This document shows positions 1 to 10,263 of a stretch of 64,000 nt of DNA, in pieces. A model generated the notes under the pieces. It was not told the origin of the DNA and made no database searches. It saw nothing but the letters and a program-made list of their open reading frames with translations. The DNA is from Formosa agariphila KMM 3901 (lineage in GTDB: Bacteria; Bacteroidota; Bacteroidia; Flavobacteriales; Flavobacteriaceae). The translations under genes and the position numbers were made by a program. Location: positions 3,686,777 through 3,750,776 of the forward strand of contig NZ_HG315671.1 of the NCBI RefSeq assembly GCF_000723205.1. Reading direction: 5' to 3'. The number at the start of each line of letters is the position of its first letter. Positions within the stretch are counted from its first letter, which is position 1.

Positions 1-1646
1 ACCCCAATTTCATTACCATCATTTCTGTTCACAATAACTTCTATACGATCAAGTGGTGCGTCTTTATTAAACCTTTTTAACGAAGCATAATGCTGCCCTA
101 ACTCTGTTGTAGAGTCACTCCAGTTTTCCATATCTGAATTAAATAAGCTAAATTGAAACGTCTCCCATTTTCCATTAGTATTAGGAAAGAATTTTTGAAT
201 AAGTACTAGCTGTTCATCGTATTGAAACATTCTTACAATTATATATTGGGTTTCATCAGGAATACTATTAAGCGCTAGTGACACATATGGATCGTTAAAT
301 ACAGAAAGCTGAGAGGACTTCATTTCTTTAGAAATTGATTGTCCCCAATATCCACCCCAATTACCTAAACTTCCATCATCGGTATAGGTATAGAATTGAT
401 TCCCAAAAAATGGATCAATTTCATTAGTTCTTAAATCTAAAGAGGCTACCAAATTTCCGTTATTATATATATCCGGCCATGCTCCTGAATCTTCAAATCC
501 CATAACGGTAATTTTTGAAGGTTTAGTTGACCCCACTAAAGCATCACCAATTTCCTGACTTCCATCGTACTGCCCTTCTGTAATTTTGAAAAATGCAATA
601 TCCAGATCTTGATTTGCGCCTGCATTTCCTGATTTAAAAGTTAACTTAGGTTTAAAAGCCCCTGAATTAAACTCTCCTCCTTCCCAATTATCTTCTAAAG
701 GCTGAGACACTATAACCCATTGACCACCGGTATCAAATCCATATCCAAAATGTCTCCAGTTTCCTGCTTGATCTTCAAGTTGAAAATATCCTGCACTTCC
801 CGCAGGTGTTCTTACCGCAAATGTTAAAAATGGATTAATTAAACCACTCACATCAGGAACTTCTTCAGAGGTCATATTTCCAGATTCTTTATCCCAACCA
901 TAGCCAGGTGCTCTTAAAGAAAAATAATTAATATCTGTTCCATTGAAATCTCCAGTTTTTACGCTTGCATCTCCCTCTCCTACATATTGATGAGTTCCGT
1001 CTTTAAAGTCCCAAACCACCACTTCATCATAAGAAATAAATGGATAGATTACCTCTACTTTTTTCGCCACTGGAATTTCATCATTTGCCAAACTTTTAAA
1101 GGCTACATCTACTAACATACCTGCTTTTAAATCTAAATCTGCAACTGAAAAAACAGATTCCTCTGTAGTTTTAGAAATTTCATCTACCACTTCTCCATTA
1201 ACTGTTACCTCTGTTAACAAATCGACATTTATTCCTATAACTTTAAAATTCAAACCAACCTGAATATCACTTACCTCCTTAACTTCCGTTGAAGGAATAA
1301 TAGGTACAAAATTAGCAGCTGTCTCACTTTGTTGCCCGTATTTATTCGAAACTACAATTGGAGCTCCGTCTACATTCATGGTTCTTGGTACATCTACCTG
1401 TAAAGATTTCTCATCATCTGAAACTTTTAAATTATCCCCAACGACATCCCCGAAATAAACATTATCTACTTTTTCAAATTCTCCAGTAAGTTTTATTGTA
1501 TTTGAAAGCACTTCATTAAAAGAACTAACTTCAAATATTTCTGGCACTGGCCAATCTACATCATATACAGAATCGTCAGTTTCACAAGCAATCACCATCA
1601 ACATCATTGTGACAGTCAAGACTAAATATTTTATATTTTTATTCAT
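1..1646 (-). CDS. Surface glycan-binding lipoprotein (SusE/SGBP-like), 3' end outside window
   Basis: Open reading frame without a stop, running off the left edge, about 548 residues visible. It starts MNKNIKYLV and has a lipoprotein signal ending at a lipobox Cys near residue 21 (MVIAC), so it is probably anchored in the outer membrane. The N-terminal half looks like two IPT/TIG-type beta domains (about residues 35-190). The rest is a Trp/Gly-rich beta-sandwich resembling the C-terminal binding domain of PUL surface glycan-binding proteins. It lies just downstream of susD in the same direction, the usual place for such a protein. Expected role: holding glycan at the cell surface for the SusCD transporter. 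The glycan is not readable from sequence. The family call is by pattern, not by search. Confidence 0.7.
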   Translation of the reverse strand, partial: MNKNIKYLVLTVTMMLMVIACETDDSVYDVDWPVPEIFEVSSFNEVLSNTIKLTGEFEKVDNVYFGDVVGDNLKVSDDEKSLQVDVPRTMNVDGAPIVVSNKYGQQSETAANFVPIIPSTEVKEVSDIQVGLNFKVIGINVDLLTEVTVNGEVVDEISKTTEESVFSVADLDLKAGMLVDVAFKSLANDEIPVAKKVEVIYPFISYDEVVVWDFKDGTHQYVGEGDASVKTGDFNGTDINYFSLRAPGYGWDKESGNMTSEEVPDVSGLINPFLTFAVRTPAGSAGYFQLEDQAGNWRHFGYGFDTGGQWVIVSQPLEDNWEGGEFNSGAFKPKLTFKSGNAGANQDLDIAFFKITEGQYDGSQEIGDALVGSTKPSKITVMGFEDSGAWPDIYNNGNLVASLDLRTNEIDPFFGNQFYTYTDDGSLGNWGGYWGQSISKEMKSSQLSVFNDPYVSLALNSIPDETQYIIVRMFQYDEQLVLIQKFFPNTNGKWETFQFSLFNSDMENWSDSTTELGQHYASLKRFNKDAPLDRIEVIVNRNDGNEIG

Positions 1647-1665
1647 TTTATTTTTTTTAAGATTA

Positions 1666-3261
1666 TTAATACCCTTTATTTTGAGCTATTTCAAATGCAT
1701 TTACATCTCCTACTGGGATAGGTAGTAACCCATCATGAGACCTATAATTAGACTCATTTGGTAGTAATTCTAATCTTCCGGTACGAATTATATCAAAATA
1801 TCTAATTCCTTCCATTGCTAATTCCATCCTTCTCTCTTTCCATATATCTAACAATAAATCTTCACCTGTACTTGTAATAGCTGGTACCTTAGCTCCCGAA
1901 AGCGCATCATAAGAATAATTATTAGTTTGACCTTCTTTAGAACCTAACGGCATCGTTGAATTTTCAGCACGAGAACGAATAAGATTAATTGTATTACGAG
2001 CTACCCCCTCTTGTCCTACATAATATGCAGCTTCCGCATGAGCTAATAATACTTCTGCATAACGCATCAATCTTTTATTAACGTCTTGGTTATTATGATT
2101 ACTTGCTCTATCTTCTTTAGCTAAAGCATATTTTCTATTTAATCTACAACTAGAAACAAAATCTTTAGTACTGTCGTCCTCTAAGGTCCATAATTGTTTG
2201 TCCCACGTTTGAGGTATGCCATAAAGAATACCAAACTCTTGACCATAAATAGTATTAAATAACCGTGGATCTGTAGTTAAATAGGTATTATACAAAGCAT
2301 CTGTAGGTAGATTAAAACACCATCCCCAATCATCTCTATTCCCCATTTGGACAATAGTTGTATTTCCAACACTTTCTCCCCATTCATTATTAGTTTGCTT
2401 ATGCTGTACTTCGAAAACAGATTCTACATTATTTTCTCCTTCTTCTTCAAAAATTGTAGCAAAATTATTTGCTAAAGCATATTGGCCAGAGTTTATAATT
2501 TCAGAGGTAAGACTAAATACTTCATTCCATACTGCGTTTAAATCCACATTATAATCTGTAGAACTTGCCAGAACCTCATTATTAGCAAATGCTGTTTCTT
2601 GCATTAGAGCCCTAACTTTCAACATTTGAGCTGCACCCTTGGTAACCCTTCCTAGATCTGATAATGCATATTCATTTTTTTCAGGTAAAACAGAAATAGA
2701 CTCATCTAAATCTGATTTAATTAAATCAAACACATCTTTCTCGGTACTTCTTGGCACAGCAAGATCGTCTACACTTAAATCTCCTGTAATTAATGGCACA
2801 CCACCATATAAACTAACCAACCTTAAGTAGAAATAAGCACGTAAGAACTTCGCCTCTCCGATAATTCGAGATTTTAGATCTTCATCAAAAGTTGCGTTAG
2901 GAATTGCATTAATCACTTCGTTTGACCTCACTATACCAGTATACATTAGCGACCAAATTCCTTCAGAAGCAGCATTACCTGAATTTGCATTAAAATCTTT
3001 CAAATATTGGCGATCTGCCCAATCAAAAAGACTACTACCTCCTTTAATAGCGTCATCTGAAAGAATATCTCCATAAATAAAGTATTCGTCATCTTGAAGC
3101 GCCGCATAGCAAGAATTTAAACCTGCCAGAGCATTTTCAGGATCATTAAAATAATCATCTGCTGTTTGCGTTCCTATGTTATCTAGTTCAGTTAAATTAT
3201 CTTCACATGAGATAACTAACAGAATAATCATCGTGAATGATATCAATTTAAATATTTTCAT
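1666..3261 (-). CDS. susD: SusD/RagB family outer-membrane lipoprotein
   Basis: 531 residues. The lipoprotein signal ends at VISC (Cys19), followed by acidic residues. The N-terminal SusD region (about 20-220) has the helical TPR-like start, and the C-terminus carries the typical block WKERRMELAMEGIRYFDIIR near residues 470-490. SusD proteins cap the SusC barrel and hand glycan oligomers to it. Its start is 15 bases downstream of the susC stop, and a glycan-binding lipoprotein follows 19 bases after it, so the three are most likely one transcript. I use the generic symbol; the substrate specificity is unknown. Confidence 0.95.
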   Translation of the reverse strand: MKIFKLISFTMIILLVISCEDNLTELDNIGTQTADDYFNDPENALAGLNSCYAALQDDEYFIYGDILSDDAIKGGSSLFDWADRQYLKDFNANSGNAASEGIWSLMYTGIVRSNEVINAIPNATFDEDLKSRIIGEAKFLRAYFYLRLVSLYGGVPLITGDLSVDDLAVPRSTEKDVFDLIKSDLDESISVLPEKNEYALSDLGRVTKGAAQMLKVRALMQETAFANNEVLASSTDYNVDLNAVWNEVFSLTSEIINSGQYALANNFATIFEEEGENNVESVFEVQHKQTNNEWGESVGNTTIVQMGNRDDWGWCFNLPTDALYNTYLTTDPRLFNTIYGQEFGILYGIPQTWDKQLWTLEDDSTKDFVSSCRLNRKYALAKEDRASNHNNQDVNKRLMRYAEVLLAHAEAAYYVGQEGVARNTINLIRSRAENSTMPLGSKEGQTNNYSYDALSGAKVPAITSTGEDLLLDIWKERRMELAMEGIRYFDIIRTGRLELLPNESNYRSHDGLLPIPVGDVNAFEIAQNKGY

Positions 3262-3276
3262 AATTGTTTCTTTTAA

Positions 3277-6200
3277 TTAAAATGTAAGATTAATACCGAA
3301 GTAGTATAATTTAGGTTGCGGATAATTTCCCAAATCCACACCTATACCTAAACTCTGAACATCACTAGCTGCATCTTGAGTGAGGTCTCCAATTTCCGGA
3401 TCGAAACCTTTATAATCTGTAAACGTTAAAAGGTTCTGTCCAGACACATAAAATCTAAGCTTATCTATTCCAGATTTTTTTGTAAACTCTGAAGGTATTG
3501 TATAACCAATCTGTAAATTTTTAAGTCTTAAATAAGAACCATCCTCTACATATCTATCTGAAAATTGAAGATTATTATTTGCGTCAGACAAAGTAACTCT
3601 AGGTTGAGTTCCTGTAGGATTATTTACAGGATGAAAACGATCGACACGGTCTGCATAAGCATTAAAGTAGTCGTTTACATCAAGTAATCTTAAACTCATC
3701 CCATTGACAATTTCCGCACCTTGAACACCATAAAAATTTCCTGATAAATCGAATCCTTTATAATCAACACTAAAATTAAAGCCATAAGAAAAATCCGCTT
3801 GACCAGAACCTAAATACGCTCTATCATCTGCATCAATAGCACCATTTTCATTATTATCTTTAAATCTCACGTCTCCTACCTGAGCATTTGGTTGAATTGA
3901 AATATATTCATCTACCTCTTCTTGCGTTCTAAATATTCCGTCTGTTTGGTACCCATAGAAATAAGCTATTTCTCTACCAGCCTCTGTTCTTGTAGTATAT
4001 CCTAATTTATCAATATAACCACCATCAATAAAAGCATCCTGATCAGCATTTAATTTTATGATTTCATTATCAATAAACGTAATATTACCACCTATACTAA
4101 AATTAATCTGTCCGATAGATTTACCATAATTTAAGGAAAACTCAAACCCACTATTGTTCATTGTTCCAATATTAGAATTTGGTCTATCTTTAGGATAATA
4201 ACTAGGTAATGCAACTCTGGTTATCATATCTTTTGTATCTCGGATGAAGTAATCTGCCGTGACACTAATGTCACCCTCTAAAAATCCTAAATCGACACCA
4301 TAATTTTGAGTTTCTACAATTTCCCACCTTAAATCTGGAGTTGGAATGTTAGTAGATGTTCCCCCTTGATATTGTTCATCATTAAACACATATTGCATTG
4401 AATAATTCCCAATATTAGCAACATCCGAACCTGCTTGCGCACTAGACTCATTTCCTACTCGACCCCAACCAGCTCTAAATTTCAAAGTAGAAAACATATT
4501 TAAATCTTGAATAAAAGCTTCTTCATCAGCCTTCCAAGATGCACCAACAGAAGGAAAAAGCCCCCACTTATTATCCCCTGAAAATTTACTTGAACCGTCA
4601 TATCTTACGGTACCTGTAAGCATATACTTATTCTTAAAAGAATAAAATCCTCTGGCAAAATATGAAGTTGTTCCTGTTTGACTTTGATATGCATTTAATC
4701 TTTCATTAAAGGATTTAGCAAGATTTAAATATTGTAAATTCTCATCTTCAGGTACGTCAATCCCAACACCGCTAAAACCAGAACTTGTATTATATGCAGA
4801 TTCATGTCCTAAGGTTGCAATAACCTTATGTATATCATTAAAAGTATAGGTGTACGTTAAAAAATTAATCCATGTCCAACTGTAAAAATCTCCACGTTGC
4901 TCATATAATTCACTTTGACCTCTATTAAAATTTTCACTTAAATAATATACAGGACTATAATTTTTGTTATGGGTAGCTCCTCTAGAAATTTTATAATTTG
5001 TTTTAAAATTTAAGTCATCTGTTATATCATATTCTAGCCAAGATCTAAAACCATATGAGTTTGTAGTATTTTCACCATACTTTAATTGATCAACTATTAA
5101 AGCTGGGTTATTACCAAAGGCTGTTTGCATTGCAATAAAATCACCTTCGGAATTTGTAGGACTATCTATCGGGCTACTAGTCAGTGATAATGGAATTGGT
5201 CCACCATAAATTCCTTGTGGAAAATTCCCATATTCATTTCTAAACAAGTCTAATTGAACTCCAATTTTTAAACGTTTATTTATCTTATACTCATTCTTAG
5301 AATTAAATATATATTTCTTAAAACCTGTATTTTCAACAATTCCTTCTTCATCAAAAATAGTTCCACTCAAAGAATAAGTAATCCCTCGATCAGCTTCGTT
5401 TGAAGCTACTCCTCCTCTAACACTCAGATTGTAATTTTGCTGACTACCATCCCTAAACACTTGATTTTGCCAATCCGTTCCTTTATAATTGTTGGCAACT
5501 ACATAATTAATTCGTGTCTCTAAATCTGAAGGTAAAGATTGTCCATCGTTTGCAGCAGCTTCTAAGATAAGACGTCCTTGTTCTGATGCATTTAATAAAT
5601 CTACCTTATTAGGAATTTCTGCAACTCCATAATAAGTATTAAAGGAAAAAACAGGTTTACTAGAAGATTTACCTGACTTTGTAGTTACAATAATAACTCC
5701 ATTTGCACCTTTATTTCCGTAGATTGCAGTAGAGGATGCGTCTTTTAACACTTCAATACTTTGAATATCCTCTGGAGCTAAAAATTCAATATCAGTACCA
5801 ACAGGAACCCCGTCCACTACATATAACGGATCTGAGTTATTAGTGCTACCTACTCCTCTAATTCTTACTTTTACTCCTGCACCAGGCCGTCCTGAAGATT
5901 TTGAAATATTCATACCTGCCACTCGACCTTGCAGAGCTTCTACAGGTCTACTCGAAGCCACTTTTAATAAATCATCTCCTGTTACAGAAGAAACAGCTCC
6001 TGTTAAATCACTTTTTTTCATGGCTCCATACCCAACAATCACAACTTCATTTAGTCCAACGATATCGGACTCCATTGTTAAATCTAAGGAGGTTTTTGTT
6101 CCTATTATAACCTCTTCCGTTTTGAAACCTACATATGAGAATGAAAAAACATCATCAGGACTAGTATATTCCAAAGTATAATTTCCATCAAAATCAGTAA

Positions 6201-6369
6201 TTGTTCCATTAGCTGTCCCTTTAACCAAAATAGTTACTCCCGGTAAAGGCATACCACTTTCATCTGTTATGGTTCCTTTAACAGTATTGGTTTGAGAATA
6301 TCCAATCCAGTTAGAAACTAGAAATAAAAACAGTAAAATAAATCGAAGGTTTTTTTTCATAATAAACAT
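3277..6369 (-). CDS. susC: SusC/RagA family TonB-linked outer-membrane transporter
   Basis: 1030 residues from this start. A second in-frame ATG at 6360 (MKKNLRF) is an equally likely start. Signal peptide to about residue 26, CarboxypepD_reg-like beta domain about 29-105, the family signature EVVIVGYG near 108-115 (TonB-contact region), plug domain about 115-235, then a 22-strand-type barrel ending in Phe. It imports oligosaccharides with SusD using TonB energy. It is the first gene of the operon and is read away from the AraC gene at 6739. A promoter with Bacteroidota boxes lies at 6462-6493. No truncation is seen. Confidence 0.96.
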   Translation of the reverse strand: MFIMKKNLRFILLFLFLVSNWIGYSQTNTVKGTITDESGMPLPGVTILVKGTANGTITDFDGNYTLEYTSPDDVFSFSYVGFKTEEVIIGTKTSLDLTMESDIVGLNEVVIVGYGAMKKSDLTGAVSSVTGDDLLKVASSRPVEALQGRVAGMNISKSSGRPGAGVKVRIRGVGSTNNSDPLYVVDGVPVGTDIEFLAPEDIQSIEVLKDASSTAIYGNKGANGVIIVTTKSGKSSSKPVFSFNTYYGVAEIPNKVDLLNASEQGRLILEAAANDGQSLPSDLETRINYVVANNYKGTDWQNQVFRDGSQQNYNLSVRGGVASNEADRGITYSLSGTIFDEEGIVENTGFKKYIFNSKNEYKINKRLKIGVQLDLFRNEYGNFPQGIYGGPIPLSLTSSPIDSPTNSEGDFIAMQTAFGNNPALIVDQLKYGENTTNSYGFRSWLEYDITDDLNFKTNYKISRGATHNKNYSPVYYLSENFNRGQSELYEQRGDFYSWTWINFLTYTYTFNDIHKVIATLGHESAYNTSSGFSGVGIDVPEDENLQYLNLAKSFNERLNAYQSQTGTTSYFARGFYSFKNKYMLTGTVRYDGSSKFSGDNKWGLFPSVGASWKADEEAFIQDLNMFSTLKFRAGWGRVGNESSAQAGSDVANIGNYSMQYVFNDEQYQGGTSTNIPTPDLRWEIVETQNYGVDLGFLEGDISVTADYFIRDTKDMITRVALPSYYPKDRPNSNIGTMNNSGFEFSLNYGKSIGQINFSIGGNITFIDNEIIKLNADQDAFIDGGYIDKLGYTTRTEAGREIAYFYGYQTDGIFRTQEEVDEYISIQPNAQVGDVRFKDNNENGAIDADDRAYLGSGQADFSYGFNFSVDYKGFDLSGNFYGVQGAEIVNGMSLRLLDVNDYFNAYADRVDRFHPVNNPTGTQPRVTLSDANNNLQFSDRYVEDGSYLRLKNLQIGYTIPSEFTKKSGIDKLRFYVSGQNLLTFTDYKGFDPEIGDLTQDAASDVQSLGIGVDLGNYPQPKLYYFGINLTF

Positions 6370-6461
6370 GTTTGCTTGTTAGTTTGTTTTGTTTTAATCG
6401 TATTTATTATGGAATTAACAATAATTTGACTAAATAATAATTATATACTAATTCCACGATT

Positions 6462-6493
6462 CAAAATTATGACCTTAACAAGGTGTTAACAAA
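6462..6493 (-). promoter_or_regulatory. Probable susC promoter with overlapping palindrome
   Basis: On the minus strand TTTG (6490-6493) and TAATTTTG (6462-6469) match the Bacteroidota -33 and -7 boxes with a 20-base spacer. Transcription would start near 6455, giving a leader of about 90 bases. A palindrome, ACCTT-AAC-AAGGT (6472-6484), sits between the boxes and could bind a regulator. The rest of the 369-base susC-AraC gap (6370-6738) is AT-rich and holds no gene that I can see. Confidence 0.55.
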
Positions 6494-6738
6494 TAGTTTT
6501 ACATCAATTAACAATACTATTATATCATACTTAAACACATCTTTATATTTTTATTAAATCAGAACCACATGTTTTTAATTTTAAATAACTCAATACCAAT
6601 ATATTACACAAAAACTATTACTAGTTACATAGTAAAAACAACTTTTAACTGTTAATTTTACATATATTTAGGGTAAATAAACACACATACTATTACGACT
6701 AAACACTAAGATTCAAGCTTAATTAGGCATTTTAAATC

Positions 6739-7611
6739 ATGGAAATACATCGAGAAATAACACCTTTGAAGGAAAATGATTGTTTTTTGGTTTTTGATAG
6801 AAAACGAAAAGAATTCTCTTTTCCAATCCATTTCCATCCGGAATATGAAATCAATTTTATAAAAAATGCAACTGGAGGAAAAAGAATAATTGGAGATCAC
6901 ATTAGCGAAATTAACGAATACGAGCTAGTTATGGTTGGCCCTAATATTTACCATGGCTGGGAGAACTTTAAGAATGACAAATCACAGACTTTACATGAAA
7001 TTACAATTCAATTTCCTAGAGATATTTTTGATTCGAAATTACTCAGCAAAAATATACTCACCCCTATTAAAGAACTTTTCAGAAATTCAAATCAAGGTAT
7101 TCTATTTTCTAAAGAGACCGCTATCAAATTAGAAGATAAGCTAAACTCATTAAGTAAGAAGAGTGGCTTTGATAATTTTTTAAACTTTCAATCTATTTTG
7201 TACGCTTTATCCATAGCTAAAAACAAAAGACTACTAACTAATATTTCTTTTGAAGAGCAATATGACTTCCACAATAGTGAGCGTATCGAAAAAGTATATA
7301 AATATGTAAAAGCAAATTATAATTCAAAAATTAAAGTTGAGGATGCAGCTTCCCTAGTTAACATGACTGTTATCTCTTTTAGCAGATTGATAAAACAACG
7401 GACAGGCAAAACTTTTATAGAGTTTTTAAACGAATTACGTCTTGGTTATGCCACTAGAAAATTAATTGAAACAAACGATAGTGTAACTGATATTTGCTTT
7501 AGTTGTGGATTTAATAACTTATCTAATTTCAATAGAATATTTAAGAAAAAACAGAATTGTACACCATCTGAATTTAGAATTAACTTTAAAGGTATAAAAA
7601 ATATATTCTAG
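6739..7611 (+). CDS. AraC-family transcriptional regulator of the Sus locus
   Basis: 290 residues. The N-terminal part (about 25-100) is cupin-like, with the HFHPEYEI segment near residue 36 and a second His segment YHGWE; this would be the ligand-sensing domain. The C-terminal 100 residues (about 190-287) form the two-helix-turn-helix AraC domain, ending CTPSEFR. It is transcribed divergently from susC across a 369-base gap, which suggests it controls that operon in response to a sugar. The ICE mobilisation genes begin only 5 bases after its stop, convergently, so this is the last gene of the resident locus. Confidence 0.88.
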   Translation: MEIHREITPLKENDCFLVFDRKRKEFSFPIHFHPEYEINFIKNATGGKRIIGDHISEINEYELVMVGPNIYHGWENFKNDKSQTLHEITIQFPRDIFDSKLLSKNILTPIKELFRNSNQGILFSKETAIKLEDKLNSLSKKSGFDNFLNFQSILYALSIAKNKRLLTNISFEEQYDFHNSERIEKVYKYVKANYNSKIKVEDAASLVNMTVISFSRLIKQRTGKTFIEFLNELRLGYATRKLIETNDSVTDICFSCGFNNLSNFNRIFKKKQNCTPSEFRINFKGIKNIF

Positions 7612-7616
7612 ATTTT

Positions 7617-9218
7617 TTAATTAAACATACTTCTAACCTCATCATATACTCGGTCAAAATTCACCTGCAAATCTTCATCAGAATATACCTGTACTTGTTT
7701 TGGTAAACCTCTAACTATATTCAGCAAAGTAAACTGAACCTTGTGGTCTGTTCCATCGGCAAACACCACAAACTGGCCTTGCTTTAATCTGAAAAAAGCA
7801 TCTGCTCGTACTTTTGCAACTTCTCGTTCTCCTGTTGTTACTCTCGTATCAAAATCTAAATTATGACCTCGATTAATACTTGTAGTTTCCTGTTTTACAA
7901 TTTCAAAAAAGCGCTCATAGTATTTAGCAGTATCTGGATCATTTACTTTTCCAAAAAATTGATAGGATAAATTACTTAGAATCGCACGACTCGCTTTATC
8001 TCCATACATAATATCATTCTGGATTTTATCCTGCATCACATAAACCGTAGCAATATTATAACTCCGCAAGGTGGCAGGAATCCGATGCATATTTAATAAT
8101 CGGATAGTCGGAGCTTCTTCCATCATCAAAAATGAAGGATTTCCATGGCGGATACTCAATTGTTTTGTGATGGTATGAATAACGGTTGCTATAACTGGCG
8201 CATATGCTGTTTCATATTTGGGATTATTCACAACTGAAACTACAGTTGGTTTCTCCAGCGTATTTAAATTTAGTGGAACTTCATCTTCAGATAGTGTCAT
8301 AAAAATACGTTGTGTACTAATCTTTTTTAGTGCATTTGCCAAGGTACTTTTTACTCCTGCTGTTTGCCGTTCAGAATCCTTTCCGCTGATAAAAGCATCA
8401 GCCATAGCTCGTGATGTGGTATTACTACTCAGAAATTTAATTAAACTCTCAGTATCTAAATATTGATAAATCGCAATAACATGTGGTAAAGTACACTGTT
8501 TTGGATAAGCTGTTTTCAATTTCCATATCAATCCACCAATTAATCCTTCTGCAGCATCATTAAAAAATTTACTTGCTCCCACACTGCCGGACTCCTTCTG
8601 TTCTAAAAGATTTTCAATTAATACACGAGACACTTCATTTACACTTTCTTCATTTATCATATAACGTGGTGCAATCGGATTCACCCGATGATATATCGTA
8701 TCAAATGAAATAATTTTAAAATCTACACCTTGTTTTTCAAAAATGGGATATGCCATTTCTGTCAATTCAAAATGTTTATAATCGTGAATGACACCTGAAA
8801 ATTGATGCGTACTAAAATGATCAAGTAAATTATAAACCACACTCTCCGTTTTCCCACTTCCTGCAGATCCAATAATAGATACACCCCGCTTTATATTATC
8901 GAGTTTTAGTTTCCCACGCTCTAATTTAAAATGTACCTGATAGGTTGTATCGACTCCCGTATTATCATCTTCATTTTGTAAAAACACTATTCCTATACAA
9001 TTCAAGAATAGTAACGGACACCCCAAATAGATTAAGATATTCAGAAATTGATGATTATTTATCTCCATTCCCCAAATGAATAATAGCCCAATACTCATCC
9101 AAATGAGATTCAGCATAAAGGCATAATTAGTAATCTTATAACAACCAAATATTGTTCCAGTGCCTAAAAGAAATATTAGTCCATATGTTACTATTGAATC
9201 ATCCATATTATATGCCAA
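7617..9218 (-). CDS. mobC: Type IV coupling protein (TraG/VirD4-like, MobC type)
   Basis: 533 residues. Three or four hydrophobic segments within residues 10-80 anchor it in the inner membrane. Walker A GSAGSGKT is at 117-124, and a Walker B-like FLMMEEAP at about 363-370. A TraM-recognition-like domain follows. Coupling proteins bring the relaxase-DNA complex to the transfer channel and pump DNA with ATP. Its start overlaps the relaxase gene by 11 bases, so the two are translationally coupled. The symbol follows Bacteroides usage for this gene position. It would pair with the tra channel genes at 33129-39931. Confidence 0.88.
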   Translation of the reverse strand: MAYNMDDSIVTYGLIFLLGTGTIFGCYKITNYAFMLNLIWMSIGLLFIWGMEINNHQFLNILIYLGCPLLFLNCIGIVFLQNEDDNTGVDTTYQVHFKLERGKLKLDNIKRGVSIIGSAGSGKTESVVYNLLDHFSTHQFSGVIHDYKHFELTEMAYPIFEKQGVDFKIISFDTIYHRVNPIAPRYMINEESVNEVSRVLIENLLEQKESGSVGASKFFNDAAEGLIGGLIWKLKTAYPKQCTLPHVIAIYQYLDTESLIKFLSSNTTSRAMADAFISGKDSERQTAGVKSTLANALKKISTQRIFMTLSEDEVPLNLNTLEKPTVVSVVNNPKYETAYAPVIATVIHTITKQLSIRHGNPSFLMMEEAPTIRLLNMHRIPATLRSYNIATVYVMQDKIQNDIMYGDKASRAILSNLSYQFFGKVNDPDTAKYYERFFEIVKQETTSINRGHNLDFDTRVTTGEREVAKVRADAFFRLKQGQFVVFADGTDHKVQFTLLNIVRGLPKQVQVYSDEDLQVNFDRVYDEVRSMFN

Positions 9219-10263
9219 TTGAACCTGATTTCATAGCGACACCCACACCACGCTTAAATATTCGCAAAGCACTAAATGCCAATTGTGCTGTACTGGTTGG
9301 AATATGAGGAATTTTAATTCCGGACCGTCCTAATATTTTAAAAGCTATTGAACGCTCATTCGTTGGTAAACCCAATAGAATTTTAAAGTAACGATCGGGA
9401 TGTTTTACATAGAGCTTTTTTGAAGCATAGGATTCTGCAAAATTCCGTTGATACCCAAATGTTGCATCAAATCGCTCTTCTGCTTTTGTAAAAAACGCGT
9501 CACGATTAAATCCGCGTTTGACTTGCTTACCATTAAACTCAACATCCGAAGCCTTGTATTTACTTCCTGGAGATAGACTCACTCTATTAGAGGCATCCTT
9601 TCGACTTACAATAATATGAATGTGACTTTGATTTCCTGACTTCTGCATCCCTTGAACAATGCGTTTACCATCCTGCTTATGCGGTGCTTCCTGTTCTAAA
9701 CGATTAATATCGTTTACAATTTCTTTAGAATTTCCTGTTTTCAACCCTTGATCTATTTTTCGAAGCTCGGTTTTAAGCTCTAGTATTTTAGTTGCAAAGG
9801 GCTGGTTTTCCTGAACCACTTTATCAGTGCCTTTAAAAGTACGTTCATGTTCTATTTTTGCGAAGTAGACAATATCATTTATAGAAATCGGTTTACCTAA
9901 AATCTCACGGTTAAAGGCAGAAACATAATCATGCATTATGGATTTCGTGTAGCGTTTTAGATCTTCACTACTGTGCTGTAATTGTTTTAATTCTCGTGCA
10001 CTTGGACTTACAGTTATACTATAAAATTTAGGTTCATTTAATTTAAGTTTAGCCGTGTTTTTATCAATAGTTTCAATCACCGTTTCAGCTGATATTTCAT
10101 CACCATATTGATTAAAGAAATGTTCCATCTCTCCTTCACTCCGACCTTCGTTTTCTTTCTCTAAATAAGACACAAAGTCGGCTACACTTTTGGAATAGGT
10201 TCCTGACACTTTTTGTGGGCTAATTGCGATATACATGACCTTACGTTTTATGGTTTTCTTCAT
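9208..10263 (-). CDS. mobB: Relaxase / mobilisation protein (MobB type, DUF5712-like)
   Basis: 351 residues. It has a relaxase-like histidine motif, SHIHIIVSRKD, with His214 and His216 as likely metal ligands, and an upstream HDY segment (111-113) where a catalytic Tyr could lie. Relaxases nick oriT and stay attached to the DNA end. The gene overlaps the accessory gene upstream by 23 bases and the coupling protein downstream by 11 bases, a compact mob operon. The family label (DUF5712 or MobB of Bacteroidetes elements) is recalled, not searched. The relaxase function is well supported by motif and neighbours together. Confidence 0.82.
   Translation of the reverse strand: MKKTIKRKVMYIAISPQKVSGTYSKSVADFVSYLEKENEGRSEGEMEHFFNQYGDEISAETVIETIDKNTAKLKLNEPKFYSITVSPSARELKQLQHSSEDLKRYTKSIMHDYVSAFNREILGKPISINDIVYFAKIEHERTFKGTDKVVQENQPFATKILELKTELRKIDQGLKTGNSKEIVNDINRLEQEAPHKQDGKRIVQGMQKSGNQSHIHIIVSRKDASNRVSLSPGSKYKASDVEFNGKQVKRGFNRDAFFTKAEERFDATFGYQRNFAESYASKKLYVKHPDRYFKILLGLPTNERSIAFKILGRSGIKIPHIPTSTAQLAFSALRIFKRGVGVAMKSGSIGI

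Noticed and set aside
5843..6181. Rightward frames inside susC
   Set aside because: Antisense shadows of a well-conserved coding region.
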